From the NCBI GenBank assembly GCA_029204225.1, contig CM055113.1, positions 10,254,364 through 10,318,363 on the forward strand: a stretch of 64,000 nucleotides of DNA, given 5' to 3'. The DNA comes from Diphasiastrum complanatum (taxonomy: Eukaryota > Streptophyta > Lycopodiopsida > Lycopodiales > Lycopodiaceae). The position numbers were made by a program, and so were the translations under genes. Below the pieces are notes generated by a model. The model did not search any database. It was not told the origin of the DNA and worked only from the letters and a program-made list of their open reading frames with translations. Below are positions 26,018 through 37,344 of the stretch, piece after piece (position 1 is the first letter of the stretch; each line of letters begins with the position of its first letter).

Positions 26018-26280
26018 ATTGAGGGGGGGGGGGGGGGAGAGAAGGGCGCGCTCCGAGGCCCTTCTTTCTTGGAAGGCCCTCGGGCGTGGTGCCTTCCACG
26101 GGCGGAAGGGCCGAGGAGCCGGCCATTCCTCTGTGTGAACTCGGTTTTTACATTTTTTTTTCTTTTTTTTAGGTAATTTTTTTTTACACGCACCTTTTGA
26201 GAGGAAGGTGTGTGTAAAAAAAAAAAGCAAATTTTTTTAAGTGCACCTTCCGGCATCCGGAAGGTGCCTATAAAAAAAAA
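26018..26280. repeat. Poly-G tract and GC-rich hairpin block
   Basis: A run of about 18 G (26,021-26,038) is followed by a GC-rich stretch containing several GGAAGG/CCTTCC inverted pairs. A perfect hairpin at 26,243-26,267 has an 11-bp stem GCACCTTCCGG, 3-base loop and exact complement. A looser hairpin lies at 26,187-26,212, with A/T homopolymers between. It is compositionally unlike its AT-rich surroundings. Confidence 0.75.
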
Positions 26281-27249
26281 TTGTCATAAAAAAATTACAT
26301 TCTGTGAGGCTGGTCCATTTTCTTTGTAAAAATGTCAAAACCGATTTTCTCTTAAACTTGGTGAAAAGATCACTAAAAAATCCATTCTCATGTGTAAAGG
26401 ATGAAAAGGCCAACCCTATTCATGCCTCGGGTCGACTTTTCATAGGCCACACTTTTTGTATGAGCTCTATTATCCTTCTGAGTCTTCTTATGGACCTTCG
26501 AAGCTTTTCTCTGAACTTTATTAGTATTTCCGTGTTGGTAGAATGAGGACAAGTTGCTTTCAAAACTCATATTCTTGCCTTCAATTTTTAGTTGCATGCA
26601 CTAACACTACTTTTAAAGAAAAACAAAACAACCTTATTGCCCAATGTCATTTGGTTTATGATTATGTCCTTAGGATGCCATTCTTCTCCAAAGTTTAAAG
26701 TTTTAGCGGAATCAACAAGAGGACAAAGGGAACATTTGAAAGTTGAGAATTATTAGATTCGAATGTGTACTATATGTGATAAATATACACATCTTTTGAA
26801 AATGTAACTATTGACTCTTACATCTTTGGCCAATAGTTTATAATGAGGTTGAATATTAGCTTCGAGTGTACAACTAATTCAAAATTATACAAGTCCAAAC
26901 ATGTGATCCAGATCTATCCATTTGTTGCGATTATTAAAAGAAGATATCTTAATTTTAATTCTTATTTATTACTTTGTGTGAAAAAATGCATATAATAGCT
27001 TGATTGAGTGGTTCCACATGTGTGAAGCCTATTCTCACATGTGAATGATAGGGCTAAGTAGGCTAGTACCAAATCTCATGAATAGATATGGCCAATTGAC
27101 AACTTTCTATAAGTTCTTGAATCTAGGAATCTTGGAGAGGTGCAATTTGATTGGTTGCCTCTAATTAAGGGTAGGATTTAGGAGTACGTTAAGGATTGAT
27201 CACATGGCACCCTCACACATGTGAGATCATCTTAGACTAGCATGAGCTC
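26281..27249. other. Intergenic, no gene seen
   Basis: AT-rich, without coding motifs. Two CACATGTG palindromes near 27,016-27,046 and one near 27,213 resemble LTR-terminal sequence of the Copia A family and may mark old LTR pieces. Confidence 0.4.
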
Positions 27250-27359
27250 CATCACTTTTTGTATATGCTCTTTTTAGAACTCATTCTACACATAGCAAAT
27301 TGGAGAATTGAAGTTTTTTGGAGATTTCTGATACAACTTTGTGTTAATCTAAAGAAAGA

Positions 27360-28440
27360 TAAGACGATTGTGGAACAGTTTGCCATTTGAGATGGATTGC
27401 TATTTCGAAATGGAAAAGTCTGTGTACCAAAGGATGATGACCTCAAACATAATATTTTTTTTGAATGTCATAACATACCTTGTGCAAGACATTTCGGTAT
27501 ACAAAGGACTCTTGATTTGGTCAAGAGAGAGTTTTACTGGCCAAAACTCAAGCCATATGATGAGTCATACGTGATTAAATGCAAGCCTTGTCGACTGGTT
27601 GAGGTTGAGGGCCTTAAAGATGGTGGTTTGTTGCATCCATTGGATATTCTTGATAAGAGATGAGAGAATATATCGATGGACTTTGTGGGTGAACTTTCAA
27701 AGATCCAATGGCAAAATGATTCTATTTCAATTAAAGTGGACGGGTTAATTAAATTAGCTACGCTCATAGTAATTGATTTGACTATTAAAGACGACTATTA
27801 AGGCTTTTGAATTAACCCAGATCTTTGTTGAAAGATTAATTTAGTTGAATGGACACTGTTAGTGATAGAGATCCTAAGTCCACAGGTCACTTCTAGTCAG
27901 TAGTATTCCACAAACTCGAGACTTCTCTTAGTTGATCATCCTAAATCAAATGGCCAGGTGGAAAAAACTAATCCGACCATGGAAGATACATTGAGAACAT
28001 ATGTTTCTCACATGTGATCCCATTGGGAAGATTACATTCCTTTGATTGAGTTTGCATACAATATATTAGAAAGTATTATGCTACATGTTATAGTCCTTTT
28101 ATGTTAATGTATGGTTTTCAACCTAGATCTTCGATTAATGTCGAAACAAAATCTGTTAAGATCCATAAGGTGGCAGATTTCCTACATGATATGCAAGAAA
28201 TAGTGCAAATGGCAAAGGTAGTATTTTTAGTGCTCAGAATAGAGCTAAGCACTATGTTGATCTTAAGAGATATTCCAAAGATTTTAAAGTTAATGACTGG
28301 GTGTATCTTAGAATTCCAAAAGATTCTAGGACATTACATACAAACAAGCATTATAAACTATTTATTAAACATTGTGGATTGTTCAAGATTATATGAAAAA
28401 TTGGTTTTTTACCTTTATGAACTAAATCTCTGAGAAAAAT
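27360..28440 (+). pseudogene. Ty3/Gypsy integrase relic, copy 1
   Basis: The plus strand reads LLFRNGKVCVPKDDDLKHN, then a HHCC zinc region with ARHFGIQRTLDLVKREFYW and CKPCR. After a stop it continues with integrase-core text ENISMDFVGELSK, then SNGQVEKTNPTMEDTLRTY and FAYNILE, ending with the C-terminal FMLMYGFQPRS and ADFLHDMQEIVQ. Stops and shifts are frequent, so it is dead. A second closely similar copy is at 44,053-45,000 in the same orientation. Confidence 0.8.
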
Positions 28441-28827
28441 CTACTACATGCCCAGTATTTCATGTAAGCTAGTTAAAATAAGTTTACATGAAGGTGATGT
28501 TGGGACAAATGATAAGCTCAATTCGATGATGAGCTCTAATTGCAAGGATCGGTACAATTGATTCCGTAGAGATACAAATTCATTCAAAAGCAGACATATG
28601 AAAAGGTCAGATCAGATGCATTAAATCAACATTCACATTCGGTCATAAACGGTTCAATCTGTGATTCATTCACCTACAATAACTTGACTCATGCAAAATA
28701 GAACTTATATGAGTAATGTGACATGACACGACACAGTGTCATTTTGGAAAGAATTTGGTTAGATAAAAAAAAAAGTGTACATGTCCTGTTGCTTGCAGTT
28801 GTGCGATTCTCTGAGTCTATTATATGG

Positions 28828-28831
<4 letters not shown>
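28441..28831. other. Intergenic, contains an inverted copy of 45,866-45,935
   Basis: No gene. The stretch around 28,563-28,632 is the reverse complement (with mismatches) of 45,866-45,935. Confidence 0.6.

Positions 28832-28917
<86 letters not shown>
28832..28917. repeat. (GA)n microsatellite
   Basis: A pure GA tract of about 86 bases immediately upstream of the outer Copia relic. Confidence 0.97.
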
Positions 28918-28919
<2 letters not shown>

Positions 28920-28965
28920 AACTTCATATGACGCTCTGTTGGTGTGATCATTAAGAGATGTAACC

Positions 28966-29099
28966 TAAAAAGTATGAAGCAAATCATGCTCTTTTCTTAA
29001 ATATCAACCAAAGCAGGAAACCTTTTACTTTTGAAGAGGCTAAGGATGATGACATATGGATCAAGGCTATGCAAGATGAGATTGATTCGATTGCCAAAC
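28966..29099 (+). pseudogene. Outer Copia relic B, 5' part (pre-RT linker)
   Basis: Reads YEANHALFLNINQ, FEEAKDDDIWIKAMQDEI and DSIAK, the segment between integrase and RT of a Copia polyprotein. It stops at the LTR of Copia C. The reading frame resumes at 42,569 as HDTWDLIKPLFDKNP, so the two pieces were one gene before insertion. Confidence 0.88.
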
Positions 29100-29373
29100 A
29101 GTTAGAGTTAAAGTAGAATCACTGTGCTACTGTATTGTGGGTCCTATCAGTTGATAAGGATCAGTTGGCCTCGCCACGAGGCAAGTCGACGGGACACGCG
29201 TCCCGCCAACGACAACCTGGGTCATGCATGGGTTGCCTGAGTGAACAACTATATGTACAGTGTAATTTCACTTGGAGAAATATAGTTGCTATGTGAGCTT
29301 GCCGTGGAGAGTGTTTTCTGTCTGTGTTACTGTGTAGCATGATCTATGTTCCTGTTCGAAGCAAATTCTAAGG
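29100..29373 (+). repeat. 5' LTR of Copia C
   Basis: 274 bp, starting AGTTAGAGTTAAAG. It lacks one copy of a 21-bp unit (CAGTTGGCCTC-CCACGAGG) that is duplicated in the 3' LTR. It is directly followed by the primer site. Confidence 0.9.
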
Positions 29374-29386
29374 TGGTATTAGAGCC
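29374..29386 (+). other. Primer-binding site of Copia C
   Basis: TGGTATTAGAGCC, one base different from the usual initiator-Met-tRNA site TGGTATCAGAGCC, immediately after the LTR. Confidence 0.85.
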
Positions 29387-30648
29387 ATATAGGGAGTGTA
29401 CACAATACAACATCGCCATTGAAGAGAGCTTTGGGAGAACTGTCTTCGGAGAGTTCGGGGTTTACGGCGGGTTGAAGACGGAAGGAGAAACACTAGTGTA
29501 GAGAGTTTGGCACACAGAAGCTTGGTGAGCTTGAGACTGTGTGAGGATTCAGAGACAAGGGTTGTCGGCTGAATCAGAACCTCAGCAAACAAAATTTTGA
29601 AATTTTGAAGCAGGCTCTTTGGTGTTTGCAGTCAGTGTGCATTCAATCAGACACCGTTTGAAGCATTAGCTTTCCAGCAATTGGACGATTTTAGAGGAAG
29701 AGGATTGGCTAGCCAGAGGGCTGTGAACAGTCAATCAAGATCAGTAATTCCAAGGAAAACCCTGGCCTAGGGTTTGGAAGAACAAAAGTTTGGTTTGTTG
29801 AGCTATAGGAGACCATTCTCTGAGCTGTAAAAGCAAGAACAAGGGTGCCCTAGTGCAAAGAAGAAGATTTCCAGAGGTCGTGAACAGCCGTGTTACATTT
29901 GAGTAGCTGGAACGAATTTAATCTGGCATCCATAGCCTTGAAAAATCAAGAAAGGGTGCGGAGGAGGTCGCAACTGAGTTCGCACGCCCAAACCATTTTG
30001 ATGCCCAGTGCTTCGTAGTGTCTAGTGGCTGCAAGGGTGATCATCAGCACGCGAATCGGCCAGAGGCAATTGGATCGACAACTAGTATGATCAAGGGTCA
30101 GGATAACATCCTTAAGAAGTACTGTGGGCCATTGGTTTGAGATAAACCATTGGATTGGTTTGAAAGGAGTCTTGAAGTGCATTCTGGCCTTCAACTTCAG
30201 TAAAAATTTTCATACAAAAATTGGAGTTGGGTCCCTTCACAAGTGAAGCGTGAAGTTTCTTCAAGTTGAAGAAATAGTTCAAAAACACGAAAAGCCCTTA
30301 ATTTTGTCTCCTTTATCCGTTTTGACCCAAACGAAAGGCTATAACCTCCAAACGAAGGACACCCGAACTGTACCTACAAGTACGGCACCACAAAACAGAG
30401 TGACTGCAGTGGAGAAAGTGTTCGGAGTGCGCCAAAATTGATTTCACCATTCCATTGGGCACGTAGTTGGGAGTTGACGACTGAGTGCAGTTCGAAAGGC
30501 GACGCCGATTTGGCTTTCAAATTGGTGGAAAAGCGACGAGTGGCCTAGTAAGCGAAAAAGTGCAGGTCATTATTTTCAACTTTTGATATCACAGTTGGCC
30601 TCGACATACTGCTTTTAGCCTACGACAGAAGTTTCAAGCAGTTTTGCG
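29387..30648 (+). other. Leader of Copia C
   Basis: About 1.26 kb without a coding motif between the primer site and gag; unusually long for a Copia leader. Confidence 0.6.
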
Positions 30649-31425
30649 ATGGCAAACATGAGAGAGTCCATTTTGAGTGAAAGTAGCAAATTGGACGGGA
30701 TTTCCAACTATGAAGTGTGGAAATTCAAAATGAAAAACATACTGATGGAGAAAGACGTGTGGGAAGTCATCACAGGTGACGAGAGAAGGCCGCCAAATGA
30801 AGCGGATATCAAAGTGTTTGACAAAAAGATGAGGAAAGCTTTGACCTTCATTAACTTGTCAGTGAAGGATCACATCATTACCCACCTTTGTGATGTTGTT
30901 ACACCCAGAAGGCATGGGATGTGCTAAAGGAGCAGTTCGAGACGTCAAGTTTGTCAAGAATCATGTTTCTGAAGTCAAAGCTGAATAGTGCCTGAATGGA
31001 ACAAGGAGAGCACATTCAGACGTACATGACCAGAATCAAGACAATGAGGGATGAATTGCATTCTATTGGTGAGTGCATATGTGATGTGGAGCTGGTGCAC
31101 AATGCATTGTGCGGCATTGCAGAACCCTATCAGATGTTTGTGAGTGGAATAGCATCAAGAGAAAGATTGCCAACCTTTGACGAGCTCATAGGAATCTTGA
31201 TGCAGGAAGAGCAACGGCGAGAAATGGTGAAAGTTAGACGTCAAAATACTAACGATCAAGCACTTGCAACACGCCAAAAACAAGGCAAGGGCAAGGGCAA
31301 GAAGAAATCTAAGCAGCAATTTGCCAAGACTTAGGAGGATGAGGGATCTTCCAGTAAGACCAAGAAGAAAGACAAGTGCTTCCATTGTGATTAAAAGGGC
31401 CATTGGAAGAGTGAATGTCGTAAAT
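30649..31425 (+). pseudogene. gag: Copia C gag with zinc knuckle
   Basis: Starts MANMRESILSESSKLDGISN and continues YEVWKFKMKNILMEKDVWE. A frameshift near 30,905 and a stop near 30,995 interrupt it before EHIQTYMTRIKTMRDELHS and LPTFDELIGILMQEEQRRE. A basic tail leads to the knuckle CFHCD-KGHWKSEC at about 31,375-31,420, which has an in-frame TAA between the second Cys and His. The domain order is normal for Copia gag; the breaks make it a pseudogene. Confidence 0.88.
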
Positions 31426-31516
31426 TCCTGGGGAACAAGGCAAGGGGAAACCAAAGCAAGCAGGTAACCTTGTCAATGAGGGTGAGATTGAAGACTCTAG
31501 CATCTTCATATCTGCA

Positions 31517-31894
31517 TTGTCATCTAATCAAGATGATCAAACGTGGTATATAGACTCGGGAGCCACAAGACACATGACAGGTAACAAGAATTGGTTCAGT
31601 AGCTTGAAAGTGTTGGATAATGGAACATCGATTTCACAAGCAAATGGTGAGGTGTGCAAGATCAAGGGGATAGACACTGTTTCAATCCAACTACCTGATG
31701 GCAAAAGCAAGACGATCAGGAAGGTACTTTACATACCAGGTTTGAAGAAAAATCTACTTTCTGTTGGAGTCATTACTGATGAAAAGTTGAAAGTAGAATT
31801 TGCCCATGATTGTTGCTTTGTGAAGGATGTGAGCCAAAAGTTCAAAGTTATTGCAGATGGAGTAAGGGAGCCAATACAAAATGGTGCAGGTTGA
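31517..31894 (+). pseudogene. pol: Copia C protease
   Basis: Contains the aspartic protease site TWYIDSGATRHMTGN, then VLYIPGLKKNLLSVG typical of the Copia protease/pre-integrase junction. The frame is open but ends where the DNA transposon is inserted (31,897/31,898), so it is cut from the integrase, which resumes at 39,337. Confidence 0.9.
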
Positions 31895-31897
31895 ATC

Positions 31898-31925
31898 ATT
31901 AGAGGAGTTCTCAATATCAAAAAGA
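31898..31925 (+). repeat. Left terminal inverted repeat
   Basis: 28 bases beginning ATTAGAGGAGTTCTCAATAT; perfect complement of 39,309-39,336. One further flanking C/G pair would extend it to 29. Confidence 0.95.
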
Positions 31926-32422
31926 CCCTTTAAGGAATGCCATGTAGGATATACAAAAATATCAAAATAAATAAAACAATATTGTTTTTTTGCTTGCCCA
32001 CACCACTCCCAAGGCCTCCCCAACTCCCAATGATCTAACCACAGTGTCTATAGTCACAGTTAAGAACTGTTAACAGTTCGCAGTATAACTTGACTAAATT
32101 CAAAAATATTCCCTCCATTGGTTACGAAAAGGGCAATATTTTCACTGGATCTAGAATATGACCGCCATCCCCAAATTCGAATCAGGAAAAATTGCAAAAT
32201 GTTTACATATGCATGCCTTCCACGAGAATGGAAATATGAGCGTTAACTACCTATTGGATTGAAAAAATGAGCGGCATTTCCAAATTTGAATCAAGCATAC
32301 AAGCATGGAGATTGGATTGATCGTACATAGTATATAATATAATCAAAGATGAGTATTTTGTTTTGCTTCATAGAATCTGGTCATAGTACTTTGATGCAAC
32401 TGATTACTCTATTATTTTTTTG
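31926..32422. other. Transposon left subterminal region
   Basis: About 500 bp, AT-rich, with no coding motif. It should hold the promoter of the transposase gene and transposase-binding sites, but none can be singled out. Confidence 0.5.
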
Positions 32423-35069
32423 ATGATGACATTATATCATCTACATGTGGATATCCCTACTGATTTGGCACCTTTGCAGAGAAGAGGAGGCAAAGGAGTT
32501 CAAATATCTGTTGAAGATCGTTCTCGTTACAGGGCATAAGGAAAGAAAAACGTGGATTTGTGGACAGATGGAACATTATATCCACAAGATCCAAGCACTT
32601 TGACACATCCCACATTCTCTTCAATAACTCATTTAGTTACATGGATATGCAATGGGCATAGTGAATTACTAGGATATTGTGAAAGATTGCAAAACCATGG
32701 AAAACAACTTTATATGAATAAAGTTCACTTTTTAGAAGGTGAGTTAATTCGGATATCCTCTTATTGTCAGAATAGAGATTGTCATCTCCAAAAGATGTTA
32801 GAAGAAAATGAACAACTTCAAAAAAATAATGAATCATTATAGAAGATAACAATCAATATCAAATCAAAACTAGAGCAAATGCAATCAGTCTTACAGTCTA
32901 TTCGTATTGAAAACTTACAATTACTGAAGGATGTGGATTTGGTAAAAGAAGAAGGCTGAAAGTAAGAAGCGAAAGCGACAAAGTTGCAAGGATATTCAAA
33001 CGCTTTCAAAATGAGGTTATCGAAATAGAAGGACCCATGCATTCAAGTAAGCATATTCTAAATTTTGTAAGTTTTTCAATGACATTTGGATTTAATTTCA
33101 GCTATGGTGATATTTTGTTAACTATCTATTTTTTTTGCAGATCTGCATTAGTAGCTTTTCGGAATATTAAAGACAATGCTTCACTAGGAATGTCATTGGA
33201 CACAATATTGACTTGCAAATCCACTGAGTGTATCATGATGAACAATAGGATTTCAAATGTAAAGTGTAAAATAGCAGAGTCTTTGATGGTGGACATTCAA
33301 AATATTTTAGATAAGACTATAGATCAAGGTGCTTGTGATTTTGCAGGTATTAGTAGGGAAGCATATGCAACAATATTTAAACTAATTAGAGAAGCTTTTA
33401 AGCAAGTTCAAATTAGAAAAGTCCCAATCCCTAGGAAATATCACTTGAAGAAAGAGAGGGATACATTAAACATAGGTATGCATAAGATCACTGGAACTCC
33501 ATTTCATATTGAGGAGGTGTATGAAACTGATGGAAGATCGATATTCTATAATTCATCAAACAATTTATTTGTTGATCTAAATTACTTGCTGAGATACATT
33601 GTCACATTCTATGATATAACCTATGAAAAGGTGAATGGCAAAATAATCATAGTACTTAAGTTAGATGAGTCAGAATTGTGAAAGGATAGAAGATGGAAAG
33701 GGTTAGTATAACTCTCATGAATGGTGCTCTATCACAAACAGAGAACCAAGAAGATTTCAAATTCAGTGTCCAGTCAGAAAATGATATATGGTGGTTGGCA
33801 GCATTTCAAGTAACTAGCCTCATTATTACATTACATTCATTGAATAGTATTAATACATTGTAAACTAAGTATGATTAATTCTTTGGATAGGTGCTGAAAG
33901 AGGATCATGATATATTATCATGGATATTCTCAAGGACATCTTATCCTAGGATCATCAAGGACCATATGGATGGAGGACTTCTCAATGTTCCAGGAGTTGG
34001 AGACTTCAATGTTGAATGGCACTTAGCAGGTGATTTGAAAACATTGAAATGTATGTATAATGTCTCTCACAATGATACATCAAAACACCCTTGTTTGTAC
34101 TGCATGAAAATGGCAAAAGATGTAACTAGGAGTACAGGAATTACTAGAGAATATGCAGATCCAAAATGGAAGCCTGTGCTGCCTATCCCCTTAAAAAATG
34201 TGCATGTTTGCACTCTTCATGCAGAAGTTAGATTAATAGAAAAGATCATTTATCTTCATATAGTTTTTGCTTGGAATACTAAGCCAACATCATTAGCAAA
34301 GGAGGTTATCTCTCGATTAGAAGATGTTTTATCAAAAGCAGGACTCCATAAAGGACATGTCAAAATTCAAAAAGATGAAAAGCTTTCAGAAAAGAATGGG
34401 AACATGCCAAGTAAGCCAAGCATAGGAGGATCAAAAACATGTCGTTTTCTATCAAATCATACTGGTAAGGCTTCTAATATTCAACACTCAGTCTGGACAG
34501 ATATTATTGCTGCCACTCAGGACTTCAAGAAAGATGGCAAAACCAGAGTACTAAAAGTTGATGTATGGAAAAAGCTTGATAGTATGATTGCTATTTTAAA
34601 AAGAAAAATACTCTGATATTGATAAGAAAGCTGTCCAAAGGACTTGTGTTGAGTTTGTTAATGCAATATCAAAAGCATGGGGAGAAGATCACATCACTCA
34701 TTACATGGTTAGTATAAAATTTTCAAAATGCTTTCAAATTTTCATATATATTTAGATCCAAACATAAGACTAACATTATGATTTTGACATATGCAGCACA
34801 TACTAAGAGATCATACAGTATTTTTTGCAAATACATATAGAAACTTGAGTGTATGGTCATGACAAGGGATGGAGAAGTCACATTGGCAAGCACGAGCAGC
34901 ATTTCATCAAAATACACAACATGGAAGAACCAATGAAAAATGAAACTACATTTGTCAATTGTTTCAGTGGTTCTACCGCAGAGTTCAGTTGAATTTGAAA
35001 GTCATGCTAAGAATTGTACATATATTTGTTTTGTTTGATATTGTATATAGTAATTGCAGGCACGTGTGA
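32423..35069 (+). pseudogene. DDE-type transposase, decayed, spliced
   Basis: A proposed start at 32,423 opens a frame with CDLHVDIP-like text, a coiled-coil-like stretch (LQKMLEENEQLQKNNESL) and a basic patch KKAESKKRKRQ. GT-AG introns join THAFK to SALVAFRNIKD (33,136), WWLAAFQ to VLKEDHD (33,810/33,891) and HITHYM to HILRDHT (near 34,708/34,797). Candidate catalytic acids are the Asp in VLKLDESEL, the Asp in WHLAGDLKTLKCMY, followed by a zinc-type HPCLYC, and the Glu in QGMEKSHWQ. The pattern GD-K-L...CxxC...QQGxEK resembles a family I recall from uncharacterised cnidarian and fungal proteins; that link is from memory. At least five in-frame stops and two frameshifts inactivate it. Confidence 0.65.
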
Positions 35070-35280
35070 GATGACACCTGCACACATGTGAAATGACACC
35101 TGAACACGTGTCGCGTGTTCATTCGATTGCTCATAAACATGTGTCGCTCTCGCATTCGATCATACAAATCCCACACGTGTAATGTGACAGGGTGACATGT
35201 GTCGCTCTCGCATTTGTCCATACAACTCTCACACGTGTGACAGAACGTTCTTTTGCACGTGCGAACCCTGATATAAAATC
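35060..35280 (+). promoter_or_regulatory. CACGTG-rich putative promoter of the H3-Ulp1 gene
   Basis: Eight CACGTG or ACATGT cores occur in about 200 bp, including a 58-bp unit present twice in tandem (35,137-35,194 and 35,195-35,252) that contains GTGTCGCTCTCGCATT. A TATAAAA lies at 35,272-35,278, about 315 bases before the ATG. CACGTG is the G-box core bound by plant bZIP and bHLH factors; actual use is inferred. Confidence 0.5.
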
Positions 35281-35591
35281 ACAAATTTTGATGAATTTTT
35301 TTCACTTTTTTTTTTTGCTCCTCATATCGCATTTGTGCGCGCCCTTCACAATCAAAATTCCTCCTACTGCCTTCCATGCGCACAGGTCCGATACGTCTGC
35401 CTACGTGTCACCCCATATCGCACTTGTGCGTCTTTCCTCAAATCTAATAATTCTCTCTGATATTAGGCTCGCATAGGTCCGATATACCGTACATTCTGTC
35501 TGTACATAGCGGTCCTCTGCGAGTTCTTTATCATCTCTCCCTTCTCATCCTAACCTTCACGCACAAGTCCGCTATCACATAGTTCACGCCC

Positions 35592-37344
35592 ATGGATAGG
35601 AGAAAGCAGACAAGGAGGGACTTCTTCTCTCCTGGCTCATCCTCATCTCCTGCGGTTGCCATCACACCACCTGCTAGACCTAGAATGCGCAACCGCAGCA
35701 GGTGGCTCTCTGAGATACGCAAGTATCAGAGGTCAACAACTCTGTTGATCCCAAGAGCTCCATTCTACCGTGCTGTCCGGAACATAACAAGAAATGATCT
35801 CGAACAGCACGTTAGATTCACACCGAGTGCTCTTCAGTGCCTTCAAGAGGCAACTAAAGATTATATTATTCTTTTTTTTGAGGATTCTTTTTTGCTTGCC
35901 ATCCATTCCAAGAGGGTTACCATAATGCCCAAGAATTTTCAGCTTTTGATGAGAATGAGGGATAGGTACTATAGGTTACATGTATCTCAGCCTGCTGCTC
36001 CTAAACCAACTCCTGTAGGCAGGACTAATCTTCCTACGAAGCATCCTAGGAAGCAAACAACCCCCAAGCGTGCTCCTAAGAAAGTGAAGCCTAACCCTTC
36101 AGATTCTCTAAAGCCTATCCCAGAATCCATTGTAGATAATGCTATTCTTGATAATGCTGCAAATATAGCTACCTCTGTTTTGGATACTACACATCCACTT
36201 CTCCTCCTCCTCCTGCCAATTTTTATACATATATAGATTCGGATGATTATCTTAAATTTGAGAAAGACATATCGGATGCTATAGGTACAATTGGTACTCC
36301 TTTTGTTTTAGAGTATATGAACTTGATTTATTTATTAGTTTTAGAGTTCTAGATTGCCTGGATCTCAAAGACGGACGAGCTTCTATTAGTGATCCTGTGA
36401 TAGAGTCCGGGCTTACACTCTTGCAATATGACATTGCAAGAAATTCATCAAATGAGTTGCTGGTGCAGAGTAACTTTCTGCTTCAGGCCTTCAAGGAGAA
36501 CAATGACACATTGTCACAGTGTCTGACAAGTGGATCCACACCAGCAACAAAGTATCTGCTCATACCTTATCATACGAAGTAAGTTATATTAAATGCTTCT
36601 TGCTGTTTTATGCATAAACATTGGCATTGTCAATGAAAATAGTTCTCAGAATTGCAACTAAAGAAATTTCAATCTTATTTTGCAGTGACCACTGGAGTTT
36701 AAACCTGATCTCTATTAAGAGATCTGTAAATAATACTATTAAATATTTTTGTGTCAAGATGAATTCGGTGAGAAATACGCATAAGGATGTAGATATATAC
36801 ATTCCATATCTAAGTAAATATATTCCTACAGACGTTCCCCATTCCGTAAACTGGCAGATCGTCAGCTTGGAGGTAAACTCTGTCTTTCTTAATAGCATTT
36901 TGAAATCAGTATTCTAATGAAATATTTTCAATCTAATTCATTCTGTTTCATAATTGATTTCTTGTGTGCTGGATTATTTTGCAGTCACCCCAGCAAAATG
37001 ATTCATTCAGCTGTGGGTGGTACACATTATACAATGCCAAGTTGTTTTTTGAGTGGTTCATCCTTCAACAAGATGTTGATATTTTTAAGGTAATAAATTC
37101 TGTTTATTCTTATTTTGGAATCATGATTAGTTTTCTATTCTGGTGATGTTATTGGCCATTACTAATACATGAATGTTCTATTTTGCAGTTTACACTTCAT
37201 GAGTACACATCAAGCCAGGTGTACAAATTTAGACAAGAAATTATCCTGAGTATACTGGCTAGGACAAGGCTTCAGTCTCCCGTTATTGATGATGGTGCAA
37301 AGGATGATGTAGTTGTACTAAATCAAGATCAGAAAAAAATATAG
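35592..37344 (+). CDS. Histone H3/CENH3-like domain joined to Ulp1/C48-like protease
   Basis: The start ATG at 35,592 gives an N-tail (MDRRKQTRR...) recalling the H3 tail, then a histone fold at residues 38-125: EIRKYQRSTTLLIPRAPF, VRFTPSALQCLQEA and AIHSKRVTIMPKNFQLL. LLIP-APF, TPSAL and a loop 1 one residue longer than canonical H3 favour a CENH3 origin. A Lys/Pro-rich linker follows. A CTC-repeat frameshift near 36,195 breaks the frame, which resumes as TYIDSDDYLKFEKDI. Exons then run 36,347-36,578, 36,686-36,872, 36,985-37,089 and 37,189-37,344 with GT-AG borders and consistent phases. They encode a C48-type fold: DLKDGRASISDPVIE, NDHWSLNLI (His), KMNSV (Asn where Asp is usual), SPQQND (Gln) and SCGWYTL (Cys). 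About 455 aa in total. One gene is the simplest reading; two adjacent genes cannot be excluded. Confidence 0.85.

Noticed and set aside
36190-36236. Hydrophobic end of the first H3-Ulp1 frame (Leu run) as a membrane anchor
   Set aside because: The Leu run is a shifted reading of a CTC/CCT repeat; the other frame gives Pro-rich text that continues into good coding sequence.
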